From Gammaproteobacteria bacterium (GTDB taxonomy: Bacteria > Pseudomonadota > Gammaproteobacteria > Pseudomonadales > JAUIET01): 64,000 bases of DNA. Below the pieces are notes generated by a model. It worked only from the letters and a program-made list of their open reading frames with translations. It was not told the DNA's origin and ran no database searches. Both the position numbers and the translations under genes were made by a program. The stretch covers positions 62,001 to 126,000 of the forward strand of contig JAUIET010000001.1 of the NCBI GenBank assembly GCA_030429735.1, read 5' to 3'. Below are positions 36,030 to 45,150 of the stretch, in pieces; within the stretch, counting starts at the first letter, position 1; the number at the start of each line of letters is the position of its first letter.

Positions 36030-38750
36030 CTAACGCGACTGCTCGATACGCCGGGCAACCTCGTAAACGGCCTCCAGTTCGGAACAGTTCTTTTCACGCA
36101 TAATGGCGGCGCGCTCGGCCTTCTCGTGCTTTTCAGTCATGGCCAGCGCCAGTGACAGGGCCGGCGGAACGTTGCAAAACAGGGCTTCAACCTTGTCGGC
36201 CAGTACGACACCTTCTACGTATTTGCCCGGTTCCTTGCGGGCGGACAGTAGCAGGTTGCGTTGTTCATCGTTCAGATCCTTGAAGCGCGCGATCTGTTCC
36301 ACCTCCTCCTTTGGCATCACCAGGCACAGCCACCATTCCATCATATTGAGCATCTTGCGGCTGGCGTCCGGGAAGTCTTCCAGATTCTGGGTAGCTATCC
36401 AGAACCAGGCGCCGAGCTTGCGCCACATTTTGGTGATCTTGACCACGTAGCGCGCCAACAGCGGATTGGTTGTGATGATGTGACCTTCGTCGGTGACCAC
36501 CAGTGTGGGGCGATCATCGTGTTGGTGGCGTTCCACCAGATCGTTGATGTGGCTCATCATCGACAGGTAAGCGACTGTCAGTTGGTCCTCGTACCCCTCC
36601 CGGGCCAGCATGCCCATTTCGAGGATGGTGACATCGGCCTCCGGCCAGGACTGACCGGGCCGGTTAAAGAAATGACCGGCCAGGCCTGAACAAAACAGCG
36701 CCATACCATCGCCCATTTCCAGTGCGCGATTGCGCCGATGCTCGGGTAATTCCTTGTTGGTGGCGATGGCCTGAAAAGCATCGACCACGTCCTGGGTAAC
36801 CACCTGGGTATTGCCGGCTTCTTTCACGGTTTTCGCCGCAAGGAATATGGCATTGCGAATCAGCAACCGGTCGGCACGGGTCAAGCGCGCATCCTCGCGC
36901 TCATCGCCACCGGTAATCATGATGCGCGCGGCAATTTCCATTTCACCGAGAATATCGCGCCCGCCGCCCTCGTCTTCGATCTCATCGTCTTCGTCCAGCG
37001 TCTCCTCCAACGAGGGGTCATCGGCATCGAGCGGATTCAGGGCATGGCGTCGATCAAGCAGGCGAAGTGCATCGGCAAACGGTGGCAGACTCACATCGAC
37101 ATTCGGGTTCAACGTAATCTGGTTGACCGACAAGCCATGGTGCGCAAAATGCTGCCCCAACAGGGAAAACGACGCGCCCGCTTCGATAATGAAAATACGG
37201 GGACGGTGGCGCGCCATCATCTGTTGCAGCAGATACACCAGCAGTGCCGACTTGCCTGCACCCGTTGGCCCCAGGATCAGCATGTGGGCGTTCTTTTTGC
37301 GATCCTCCCGATGTAACGGGTCGAACACCAGCGGCTCGGCACCGCGGTTATAGAACACCAACCCCGGATGACCGGTTCCCCGCGAACGACCGTAGAACGG
37401 CAACATATTGGCGATATGGCGAGAGAAAATCAGTGGCGACCGGCGCCGGGATTTATCTAGATCCGCGTCATAAGCCATGGGCAGGTTGCGGATGTAGCTA
37501 TCAAGCGCCAGCAAGTCTGCTTCCTGGGTGATCGGTTGCAATCCATTCGGAAGGAGCAGCGCGTTGAGGCGATTCAAATTGTGACGCAGGGACTTTTGAT
37601 TCTCGCCGCGCACATAGAACGCCAGGCTGACAGGATAGAGTTTGTTGCCCTGCGCCATCTCTCGCTCCACTTGCTCTGCATCTTCTCGTGTGATCGACGC
37701 CTCTGCCGAGTCGCCCACCGAGGCACGTTTGATTTGCGCGATATGATTGCGGGTGGTGTCCTGTGGTTTCAGCGTGAGCGTTACCGCCATGATGGTGTGC
37801 TCGGGCAGACGATCAAAGAGCGAGAACACCTGATCCCCTGCCTGGCGCTCCGCCGTGAAGTGGCCGATGTCTGGCGCCCTTCGCAAGCTTTGAATCGTCA
37901 CGACGGTGTGCGGCAAATTATCGAAGTGCCAGCTCGCCGTTGCCTCGTCGGAGCGCGGCATCGACAGCGTCAACTGTTCCGCAAAGTCGTAGCCAAATGG
38001 TAAATCGTCGTCACCCGGATAGGGCGCCATCTGCAGCAACGATTCAGGTCTTTCATCGGTAAATGCTGGCTTGGGGTTAAACCAGCTCAGCATCCAGTGA
38101 TAAAACGCCTTGCCATCCGCACGCTGGATATGGATCCCTGCCGAAGCGAGAGCGGCAATCCATTTAGTCGCCACATCATTGAGCGCCTCCTCCACCTCGA
38201 TCGCTGCCGGAGTTTTGCCGTTGTGCTTCAAACGCCGGTAGAGCACCACCCGAATCCGACGCTGCTGGCCCTGCCAGCGCGAACCCGTGACCGTGGTATC
38301 GTCAAACAAGCCGCCCGGGCGGGAGATCGCCTGCAAATGCGCCGACATCACGGCCTGATAGTGTTGTGAATAGTCAGATGCGCGAACTTTCGGCATCGGA
38401 TAACGGGCCAGTGAGGCGTCGAACTGATTGAGCCGTGGTTCATCCTGCACATAGACCTGTAATACCCAGGGCGCATCGTCGCGTTCAGGAATAGCCTCAT
38501 TGATCGCGGTCTGGATAGTATCGCGCAGCTGCGCCATAAACGCCGGCGTGCGTGCTTCACAGCCGACCGGGGTGACTTCGAACAGCGCCCCCAGGCTGAT
38601 ACCGTCCTCCAACACAAAAGCTTTGCACTCAGGGATGTATTCCATCCAGGGCAACAGGTCGGTAAACGACGGCGGGCGGTCGTAGTGCCGCTTGATGGTC
38701 GCGTTAGTGAGCGGGGATGCATCCGAGTTTTCGGGTTGATTGATTGCCAT
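36030..38750 (-). CDS. Conjugative transfer ATPase, PFL_4706 family (TraC/VirB4-like)
   Basis: The energising ATPase of the type IV secretion channel, 906 aa. The N-terminal part contains ESTSL-like TraC regions; Walker A is LGPTGAGKSALLVYLLQQMM (about residue 497), Walker B is LVVTDEGHIITT (about 750), followed by WIATQNLEDFPDASRKMLNMMEWW. An acidic insertion lies between them (DEDDEIEDEGGGRD). Belongs to TIGR03744. Expected as a hexamer at the inner membrane. Confidence 0.92.
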   Translation of the reverse strand: MAINQPENSDASPLTNATIKRHYDRPPSFTDLLPWMEYIPECKAFVLEDGISLGALFEVTPVGCEARTPAFMAQLRDTIQTAINEAIPERDDAPWVLQVYVQDEPRLNQFDASLARYPMPKVRASDYSQHYQAVMSAHLQAISRPGGLFDDTTVTGSRWQGQQRRIRVVLYRRLKHNGKTPAAIEVEEALNDVATKWIAALASAGIHIQRADGKAFYHWMLSWFNPKPAFTDERPESLLQMAPYPGDDDLPFGYDFAEQLTLSMPRSDEATASWHFDNLPHTVVTIQSLRRAPDIGHFTAERQAGDQVFSLFDRLPEHTIMAVTLTLKPQDTTRNHIAQIKRASVGDSAEASITREDAEQVEREMAQGNKLYPVSLAFYVRGENQKSLRHNLNRLNALLLPNGLQPITQEADLLALDSYIRNLPMAYDADLDKSRRRSPLIFSRHIANMLPFYGRSRGTGHPGLVFYNRGAEPLVFDPLHREDRKKNAHMLILGPTGAGKSALLVYLLQQMMARHRPRIFIIEAGASFSLLGQHFAHHGLSVNQITLNPNVDVSLPPFADALRLLDRRHALNPLDADDPSLEETLDEDDEIEDEGGGRDILGEMEIAARIMITGGDEREDARLTRADRLLIRNAIFLAAKTVKEAGNTQVVTQDVVDAFQAIATNKELPEHRRNRALEMGDGMALFCSGLAGHFFNRPGQSWPEADVTILEMGMLAREGYEDQLTVAYLSMMSHINDLVERHQHDDRPTLVVTDEGHIITTNPLLARYVVKITKMWRKLGAWFWIATQNLEDFPDASRKMLNMMEWWLCLVMPKEEVEQIARFKDLNDEQRNLLLSARKEPGKYVEGVVLADKVEALFCNVPPALSLALAMTEKHEKAERAAIMREKNCSELEAVYEVARRIEQSR

Positions 38751-38758
38751 GGGTACCC

Positions 38759-39205
38759 CTACTGGCCTGATGGTGACTGACTGTTGTCAGACGGCATCTC
38801 GCCGGACACTTCCCCGGGCAGGGCGTACTCCACCGTTTCATAGAGGGGAAAGGTGGTCACATAACCCGGTATCGGGGTGCGCTCACTCCCCGACAGGTGA
38901 GGAAAGATGTACATCACCAGCGTGGGGTTGGGCAGGCGGGGAAATACGGTATCGATCTCGTTGGCCGCTTCCCGCACGAAGCCGCGGTAGTGCTCGATAC
39001 CCGATTGCGGTAGCGGCTGACCACCGATCACGCGACGATGGTCGGGCTTTTGAACGTCCACCATGTGCTGGTCGTAAATGGACTTCATAGTCGGGCCGTC
39101 CTGGGGCAACACCGTCTCTTTGGTGCTGGCGCAGCCGACCATCAACAGGCTAGTCCAGACCAGAACCAGTGGTAGTCGTCGCTTGTTGGAATAGATTCGC
39201 GTCAT
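38759..39205 (-). CDS. Conjugative transfer region lipoprotein (TIGR03751)
   Basis: A 148-aa lipoprotein: signal sequence RLPLVLVWTSLLMVGCAST with lipobox LMVGC, so the cysteine at about residue 20 would be acylated. The mature protein has YDQHMVDVQKPDHRRVIGGQPLP and YVTTFPLYETVEYALPGEV. The ATG at 39205 has ggcagga upstream and lies within the 3' end of the TraB-like gene, a 56-bp overlap. Functionally like TraV. Confidence 0.85.
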   Translation of the reverse strand: MTRIYSNKRRLPLVLVWTSLLMVGCASTKETVLPQDGPTMKSIYDQHMVDVQKPDHRRVIGGQPLPQSGIEHYRGFVREAANEIDTVFPRLPNPTLVMYIFPHLSGSERTPIPGYVTTFPLYETVEYALPGEVSGEMPSDNSQSPSGQ

Positions 39206-40586
39206 GATGAAGTTTCCTGCCATTGGAATGGAAATCGATGGGAAGTTCGTGATCGACATGAATTGCCAGCTCGACGCCAGCTTGTACAAAGACCGCATCG
39301 AAACTCTGCGCCTGGCGCTCCCGCAGCCACTGGGCCACTTCCTCGCTGCCGCCGCTCAGGGTTTTGCCCAACACATATTTGCCGGTCTCTCCGGAAACGA
39401 CGCTCGTTGCCGTACCGGCATCGTTGATCAGGGTGGTGGTTTCCGCCTGCGCGGCCGCTTCGCCCGCCGCTTCAAGCGCCATCACGCCGATACGCTGAGT
39501 AAGGAAGGCAGGTGCGTTGGTCTTGCGTTCGCCCGTGATACAGGGAATACCGCGCGCATCGGAAATCCAGCCGAGCGGCCGGTTATCGCCTCCCCCTGCG
39601 CTGTTTCCACTGGAACCACTCCGTTGATTGTCATCACTGGAGAGAGTCTGAATGGTGCCGTCCTCGAACACGAAGGTCACCGATTCCAATTTTCCGGTCA
39701 CACAGGAGAGGGTCCAGTCGCCGATCGCGGTGCCGCTCCAGATCATGCCTTCGATGCCCGGAATGCGTAGGCCATTGGCGGCCAGGTTTTCCTTACCGGT
39801 AATCACCTTGAATGGCATGGGATCCCGCACCTGCCCCTGAATAGGCACCCTGCCGACCAGGGCAGTCATGCCGGTGGAACCAATCAGGGTGGCATTGCGA
39901 GGCACCGTGTAGACCGGCAGTGTGCTGTTGAGGGCATCAGAGCCTTTGGCGACCAGCGATTGCACCGGCGGACCCGCGCTGTCGAGCGCGTTGCGACCGG
40001 TGCGACTGAATCGATTGAGTAGCGTCTCTTTATCCTCGTCGAGCGATGGCGAGAGCTCCAAGGGATTGACCCACACCAGCGACTCCGAGTTCGCAGAGGG
40101 CGTGCTGACACCCTCCAGCCCAAGCCCGACGGGGATGTCAGAACCCACAGCCGATGAAGGTTTTGCCGACTGGCCGTAGCGGTTGGTCAGGGAGTCCACC
40201 CTGGCGGTCAAGGCCGCAATGGCGGAGGTCGTCTCCGGTGACGCGGTGTCGCTCCGTTTGGCTGCCAGGGATTGCTGCACTCGGGTCAGCACGTTGTTCT
40301 CGATCTGTTTGCGGTCCTCGATCAACTCGCGGTTTTCTTGTTTGAGCGCCGTGTTATCCCGACGCAGGGCATTCAGCTCCGAGGTCATGGCGCTGACATT
40401 GGCGGTCAGCGTCTTGATGGTGTCTGCCGGCGAATCGGCATCCGGTTTCGGCGCCTGCGGCACCGCCTCCAAAATTTGTGCCTGCTCTTCATCCGGCGAG
40501 CAGGACTTCACGGCAACCAGCGCCGCCATCAAGACAACGGAGCCGGCAAGCAGAGGTAACAAGCGATTACTGGTGACCATCGACAT
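39150..40586 (-). CDS. ICE protein, PFL_4705 family (TraB-like)
   Basis: Inner-membrane-anchored periplasmic scaffold, 478 aa, TIGR03752. TM segment LLPLLAGSVVLMAALVAVK (about 9-27), then a coiled coil with ETSLNALRRDNTALKQENREL type heptads (about 60-115). The C-terminal beta region has IPGIEGMIWSGTAIGDWTL, SCVTGKLESVTFVFEDG and GWISDARGIPCITGER. Corresponds to TraB/VirB10 in the core complex. Confidence 0.87.
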   Translation of the reverse strand: MSMVTSNRLLPLLAGSVVLMAALVAVKSCSPDEEQAQILEAVPQAPKPDADSPADTIKTLTANVSAMTSELNALRRDNTALKQENRELIEDRKQIENNVLTRVQQSLAAKRSDTASPETTSAIAALTARVDSLTNRYGQSAKPSSAVGSDIPVGLGLEGVSTPSANSESLVWVNPLELSPSLDEDKETLLNRFSRTGRNALDSAGPPVQSLVAKGSDALNSTLPVYTVPRNATLIGSTGMTALVGRVPIQGQVRDPMPFKVITGKENLAANGLRIPGIEGMIWSGTAIGDWTLSCVTGKLESVTFVFEDGTIQTLSSDDNQRSGSSGNSAGGGDNRPLGWISDARGIPCITGERKTNAPAFLTQRIGVMALEAAGEAAAQAETTTLINDAGTATSVVSGETGKYVLGKTLSGGSEEVAQWLRERQAQSFDAVFVQAGVELAIHVDHELPIDFHSNGRKLHHDANLFQQATTTTGSGLD

Positions 40587-40607
40587 GGGGTAGATTCCAC
40601 TCCTCTC

Positions 40608-41414
40608 TCAAAGCGCCACATCGAATGGCCGATCCGAGATCAGATAGACCGCGGTGGTATCGGCTTCATCGCCCGCAGGTAGCAAGCGGTTGTGCTGAAA
40701 CGTCGCTGCCAACCAGGCCCCGCGTAGTTCACGCGGATCCAGCACCACCGGTCTTTGGGTGCGATTGGTCAACTTGACGGCAGTGACGTAGCGCAAACCC
40801 GCCTTCCAGGCGGCGACGGGGACCGCTTCGATCCGCGCGCCATGCACCAGCTCGACCGGTTCGGCGCTGACGGGAATGGCGACCACACCGGGCTGACGAG
40901 GGATCAGTCGTGTGGGTGCATAGAGTTGTTGCGCGGCATACCGGGTCAAGGCGGCATATCCCCAGGACAGGAATTGCTTGTTTGGTTGCGACTCGGCAGC
41001 ATCCTTGTCCGGTTCCGAATCCAGCAGTATCTGCACATCGGGTAGTGTGTGGCTGCCGGCCTCGGCAGGTTCTGCTGACACATCGAGGACATACATCGGC
41101 CCCTCGGTTTCCGATCGCACCATGATGCGGGTGGTGTCGAATGGCTCTCTGGCCAAGAGGTACAGGGTGCCGTTGATGCTTTGGCTGCGCAGCAGCGCTG
41201 TCAGTGACTGTGGCAGACCGATACTCACCGAGCCAGGGAAATGCACCAGACGTTCTTCGCCAACGACTAACGGAATCGCGATAGGCGTTTTGTTCCAGAC
41301 CACACGTTCAGGCGCATTTGATGCTGCATCGACTTGTGCAAGGGACAGCAGCGGAATGCAGAAACCGAGCAAGACGATCCACCTCACTGGCGCGACGAAA
41401 TGACGGGGATTCAT
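40608..41414 (-). CDS. ICE protein, PFL_4704 family (TraK-like, DUF3438)
   Basis: Secreted secretin-like protein, 268 aa, TIGR03749. A signal peptide (WIVLLGFCIPLLSLAQVDA) is followed by ERVVWNKTPIAIPLVVGEERLVHFP and many short strands, ending VVLDPRELRGAWLAATFQHN. Equivalent to TraK/VirB9, which forms the outer-membrane ring. Overlaps its upstream neighbour by 4 bp. Confidence 0.86.
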   Translation of the reverse strand: MNPRHFVAPVRWIVLLGFCIPLLSLAQVDAASNAPERVVWNKTPIAIPLVVGEERLVHFPGSVSIGLPQSLTALLRSQSINGTLYLLAREPFDTTRIMVRSETEGPMYVLDVSAEPAEAGSHTLPDVQILLDSEPDKDAAESQPNKQFLSWGYAALTRYAAQQLYAPTRLIPRQPGVVAIPVSAEPVELVHGARIEAVPVAAWKAGLRYVTAVKLTNRTQRPVVLDPRELRGAWLAATFQHNRLLPAGDEADTTAVYLISDRPFDVAL

Positions 41415-42088
41415 TGGGATGATTCCTTATTTGTAGTGGCGCCAGTCACGCCGGGTTCAGCCAGCTCGGCATCGGTCAATCGACGCGGGCCATCACTGGC
41501 GTACCCATCGAGTGCCAGCCCCCAGGGATTCGATTCCGGATCGATGGCCTGACGCACCACGCGAATCGGGTAGCGAATCGTGGTTTGCTTCACGGTCATG
41601 CCTTTTACTGACTCCAACAGGTCGAGATCCAGCCAGACGACCCAGACATCGGGCGACAGCACATCGACGCGACGTTCTTCATAACCGTGCCCTGGCACTT
41701 CATGAACACCGCGTACCCGATAGGTCAATTCGCCGCGGCGGGCTTTGAGTTCCATGTCGGCGATCAGGTCGTTGCGATAGCGCGGCGTCAGGTAGGGTGA
41801 GATGCGGAAAATCGCGCTACGGTAGTCCGTTGCGCCGTTGTCTGGCCAACGATTGAGTTGCTGGAAAATGTAGAATGCAAAGGCATACACATTGGCCGGA
41901 GGCACCTCCTCGGCCGCCAGGACCGCACCGGAGCGCAGATCCGGCGGCACGTAGACTCGCAATTGCTTGGGGGCCTGGCTCCAGCCGACCCAGAGCGCGA
42001 GGATGATCAGCCCTTGCAGAGCAATGACGATCCACAAGGAACGCAGATGGGCGCGCACGTTATCGATTTCGAGACGGTAGCGGCGCAT
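41411..42088 (-). CDS. ICE protein, PFL_4703 family (DUF2895, TraE-like)
   Basis: A 225-aa bitopic inner-membrane protein of TIGR03746. The N-terminal anchor is LWIVIALQGLIILALWVGW (about 17-36). The periplasmic domain has VYVPPDLRSGAVL, YAFAFYIFQQLNRWPDNG, SPYLTPRYRNDLIADM and DVWVVWLDLDLLE. VirB8/TraE-like role in channel assembly. The ATG at 42088 follows ggagg and lies 29 bp inside the upstream gene. Confidence 0.86.
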   Translation of the reverse strand: MRRYRLEIDNVRAHLRSLWIVIALQGLIILALWVGWSQAPKQLRVYVPPDLRSGAVLAAEEVPPANVYAFAFYIFQQLNRWPDNGATDYRSAIFRISPYLTPRYRNDLIADMELKARRGELTYRVRGVHEVPGHGYEERRVDVLSPDVWVVWLDLDLLESVKGMTVKQTTIRYPIRVVRQAIDPESNPWGLALDGYASDGPRRLTDAELAEPGVTGATTNKESSQ

Positions 42089-42440
42089 GCGACGTCCTCC
42101 CGATGTCCCAGGCGCCCGTACGCAATACCCAGGGCGCGCGATAGAGACCCGTCGACTGCAGGCGGATGCGCATCCATTGCTGGTAGTAACCTTCAGGCCG
42201 CCCACGTTTGATGCGCTGAAATACGGTTGCCATCACCACGACGGTGGCGACCACGCCGACACCGGCAATACCGAAACCCATGGTGATGGCACCGAGCATC
42301 CAGGCGAGGAGCAGACTGAGGGGCAGCCAGATCACTATGGCCAGCCCCACAATCATGCCAAGCTCAGAGGACGAGCAACCTTTGAAGATGACGGGCTCGG
42401 CATTGAGCCGGTCCGCCAGGATTTCATGGTCCTTCGACAT
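42060..42440 (-). CDS. Conjugative transfer region protein, TIGR03750 (DUF3487)
   Basis: A 126-aa inner-membrane protein with two helices (LGMIVGLAIVIWLPLSLLLA and ITMGFGIAGVGVVATVVVMA). Upstream is LNAEPVIFKGCSSSELG, and after them FQRIKRGRPEGYYQQWM. TraL/VirB3-like. Positioned between the TIGR03745 and PFL_4703-type genes, as in PFGI-1-related ICEs. Confidence 0.85.
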   Translation of the reverse strand: MSKDHEILADRLNAEPVIFKGCSSSELGMIVGLAIVIWLPLSLLLAWMLGAITMGFGIAGVGVVATVVVMATVFQRIKRGRPEGYYQQWMRIRLQSTGLYRAPWVLRTGAWDIGRTSHAPLPSRNR

Positions 42441-42478
42441 TCACACCTCCTGCCACTTTCTGCTCTTGATGTCAGGTA

Positions 42479-42856
42479 TCAGATGACACCGGCCGCTTCG
42501 GTCAGCAGATAGCTGGCGAAGATCAGGACGATGGCACCAACGATGCCCAAGACGCCCACTTCAGCCCATTCCGCTTTGCCCTGCCGGGCTTCATTGAATT
42601 TGGCAAAGCCCAGATAGGCGATCCAAAGAAAACCCAGAACCGCGATAGCGAGTCCGAGCACCAAGCCACCGTCTTTGATGTAGCCCTGGATCAGTCCGAT
42701 CCAGTCACCCGCCCCCGGAGCGGTACTCGGCGCGACCGGCGTCGGCAATGCCGCCCAGAGCGGCAATGGAAAAAACACCGCGGCCGTTGCCAATAGCGGC
42801 CTGCGAATGGCAACGGACGTTTTGCTGAACCCGTTTTGTGTGGTTGATGTACCCAT
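42479..42856 (-). CDS. Conjugative transfer region protein, TIGR03745 (DUF2976)
   Basis: A 125-aa pilin-like membrane protein. A leader (RRPLLATAAVFFPLPLWAALP) is followed by two helices, GGLVLGLAIAVLGFLWIAYLG and VGVLGIVGAIVLIFASYLL, joined by a charged loop (KFNEARQGKAEW). The arrangement is like VirB2/TraA pilins. Precedes the TIGR03750 gene by 38 bp. Confidence 0.84.
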   Translation of the reverse strand: MGTSTTQNGFSKTSVAIRRPLLATAAVFFPLPLWAALPTPVAPSTAPGAGDWIGLIQGYIKDGGLVLGLAIAVLGFLWIAYLGFAKFNEARQGKAEWAEVGVLGIVGAIVLIFASYLLTEAAGVI

Positions 42857-42956
42857 AGGAAATGTCCTCTTCTGTAACGCTGATAAAAATGGGGCCTATC
42901 CCCGCATCCCACTGCAATGCGCCGCCGCTTGCCCTTACCGGGCTTTCTCGATTGAC

Positions 42957-43187
42957 TCACCGCAAATAGAAACCCAACACCATCAACACAATGCTTGCCC
43001 TCAAGGTGCTCCAGGTCAGGTCGAAGACCGTGGCCTGACCTTCCTGCCAGGCCCTAAAGGTGCCGAAGGCGACCCAAATCACCCAGACAAACGACAGCAC
43101 TAGGACCATCGACGCGATCGCTGTCAGCATCGTCGCTGGGGTAATGCCGGAACCGGCCTGGAAGGCTGCTTGTTGCGCACCTGTCAT
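42957..43187 (-). CDS. ICE protein, PFL_4701 family (DUF3262)
   Basis: A 76-aa protein with two membrane helices, TAIASMVLVLSFVWVIWVAF (about 21-41) and SIVLMVLGFYLR at the C-terminus, and the motif GTFRAWQEGQATVFDLTW between them. Matches TIGR03758. May serve as a second pilin-like or membrane-channel component. Confidence 0.83.
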   Translation of the reverse strand: MTGAQQAAFQAGSGITPATMLTAIASMVLVLSFVWVIWVAFGTFRAWQEGQATVFDLTWSTLRASIVLMVLGFYLR

Positions 43188-43195
43188 CGCGCAAC

Positions 43196-43498
43196 CTAGC
43201 GACGGAAATCGCCGCGCAGGGGCGGGAAGGAACGTGGTTGGGCGCGAGGTGCATCGATGTGTGACTGAACGCCGTCCCTGATTTGCTTCAGGTCCTGACG
43301 CAGCCAGTCAAAACGAAAACGAACACGGGCATCTTGATCGGCATTTGCCTCGGCTTGCTTGATCAGGGGTTCAAGAGCATTCAGTTCATGGATGATTTTT
43401 GCCAATTCGTCGCGCTCGGCATCTGCATCGGCAAAGGCCAACGGCGTGATGAACAAGCCGATGATCAGAAAAGAAGGTGGCCAGAGGTGGCGTTGCAT
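43196..43498 (-). CDS. RAQPRD family ICE protein
   Basis: A 100-aa exported protein. Signal peptide FLIIGLFITPLAFADA precedes a coiled-coil segment (ERDELAKIIHELNALEPLIKQAE) and the family's name-giving motif, here RAQPRSFPP near the C-terminus. Belongs to the ICE RAQPRD family (TIGR01690). First gene of the inner conjugation run; the cargo cluster begins 141 bp upstream. Confidence 0.85.
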   Translation of the reverse strand: MQRHLWPPSFLIIGLFITPLAFADADAERDELAKIIHELNALEPLIKQAEANADQDARVRFRFDWLRQDLKQIRDGVQSHIDAPRAQPRSFPPLRGDFRR

Positions 43499-43639
43499 GG
43501 CACTGCTGCTCCCGTGTGTTGTTACGGGGCATAGTGCTGAAATCAGGAGTGCGGGACGATGGGAAATCTATTCGGTGGGTGGGGTGGTTATAGGCAACCT
43601 AATCATGTCGCTGAATTTTTCATCGTGAGCTTGCCAACC

Positions 43640-45097
43640 TCACGCTAATGCTGCCTCCGGTTGACCACCCCACAAAGCACTAACCACATCTTCACCAATG
43701 AAGTCTCTCATCATTCCGTTGGGGGTATTACCGCCCAAGAATTTCCCTACCCTGACGGTCCAAAGTAATTTTTTTGGGTCAAGGATGTCGGCTATCTCGT
43801 TTATGATATTTTTTATATCGCCATCACGCCGGTCTATTTCAGATATCCTTTGCAGCGCGTCACTTTTGTTCCCATAGTTGTTGCTCTCGCTTTGAATCTT
43901 GTTAATTGCTTCCTGCCATGTATATCCAAGTTCGGACAGCAAATTATCCGTCAAGTAAAGATTTTCAGATTCATGGCAATTTAGCTGTACGAATGGAACA
44001 TAAGTTTGGGGCGACCCTGACGTAGATTGTGGGGTTGGCTTGTCACCATCAAGTAGAGCAAGACCTCTAAGATTCATGTTCTCGGACAATGCGGAAAACA
44101 TGTTTTCTAACGTTCTACGGTACTTTTTAATTTCATCTCCATTGCAAGGCAATACACAAACATCCACCTTGCCTGATCGAGCTACTTGCACCCAGATTCT
44201 GTAATCGTCGTCTCCCTCCACGAGCAAGACTGGAGCGGCGAACAATGGCCCCATTATCAAGTGACCTCCTAGAAAATTTGCCAGTTCCTTACAAACCGAA
44301 TCATACTTTTCGCCACGAACAACTGTTTGATCTGGGCGCAAATACAGAATACTTACATCTTCTTTTCCGAACTGACCTAGCGCAGAAAGAAGAGTTGTCG
44401 AATGAGTCGCAACGATTATTCGAACATCGTATTCGCATGAGATCGTGTAAAGGAAATCAGCAAATTTAATCTGCAAGTCAGGATGGATATGCGCATCAGG
44501 CTCGTCGATTAGTAAGATTCGTTCGCCTACCTTTTCAAGCTCCCACACTCCAACAATAGTAAGAATATCCATTCCTAGCGTAAGAAGTTGAGATTCACCA
44601 CTGCTTAGCGCATTTACGGAAGTTACCGAACTTCCATCTTTGATGCGCTTCAAGTCGTAGAAAGGGTTTTCGCTTTTTACGCTTACCGTAAAATCAGGCA
44701 AGACAATCGAAAGAGACTTCATCAATTCGTCAGGATCATGATTGATATCGCCTATTTTTTTTGTTCCTCTGGTCGTGTAGTACGCCTGAATTCTTGTTAC
44801 AACGCCTTGCCTATAATTGGGTGAAAAATTGCTTTGAGACCGATTTCTTCTGCCAGTTGACGAAACTGATTCAACAATCAGACCAGCCTCAAAGGTAATA
44901 TCGCCGGTTCGCTCAGGGACAATATAGTGGGAATTGTCGGGTGAAAGATCTCTCAGCGCCCTCAACAAGATACTCTTACCTGATCCATTTCGCCCAAGAA
45001 GAACATTAACTCGATTTAATCCACTAAGCTCCCATTGCCCACCACCAAGATAACCTGGTCGATTTACCTGGGCGGATTTTATTTCATTGCTGTGCAC
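43640..45097 (-). CDS. AAA/ABC-type ATPase with TOPRIM domain (OLD-like)
   Basis: A 485-aa cargo protein with Walker A LLGRNGSGKSILLRALRDL (about residues 33-51), signature LSSGESQLLTLG, Walker B ILLIDEPDAHIHPDL and the switch histidine IIVATHSTTLLS. The C-terminal TOPRIM-type region has APVLLVEGDDDYRIW and LRGLALLDGDKP. This combination is the OLD-family layout, whose members are nucleases often used in phage defence. It is much AT-richer than the conjugation genes around it, indicating separate acquisition. 53 bp downstream of the exonuclease. Confidence 0.85.
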   Translation of the reverse strand: MHSNEIKSAQVNRPGYLGGGQWELSGLNRVNVLLGRNGSGKSILLRALRDLSPDNSHYIVPERTGDITFEAGLIVESVSSTGRRNRSQSNFSPNYRQGVVTRIQAYYTTRGTKKIGDINHDPDELMKSLSIVLPDFTVSVKSENPFYDLKRIKDGSSVTSVNALSSGESQLLTLGMDILTIVGVWELEKVGERILLIDEPDAHIHPDLQIKFADFLYTISCEYDVRIIVATHSTTLLSALGQFGKEDVSILYLRPDQTVVRGEKYDSVCKELANFLGGHLIMGPLFAAPVLLVEGDDDYRIWVQVARSGKVDVCVLPCNGDEIKKYRRTLENMFSALSENMNLRGLALLDGDKPTPQSTSGSPQTYVPFVQLNCHESENLYLTDNLLSELGYTWQEAINKIQSESNNYGNKSDALQRISEIDRRDGDIKNIINEIADILDPKKLLWTVRVGKFLGGNTPNGMMRDFIGEDVVSALWGGQPEAALA

Positions 45098-45150
45098 TAT
45101 TTTAAAATTCCTACGTCAAGATTATTGAAGCCTCAATGGTTATCCGCAAA

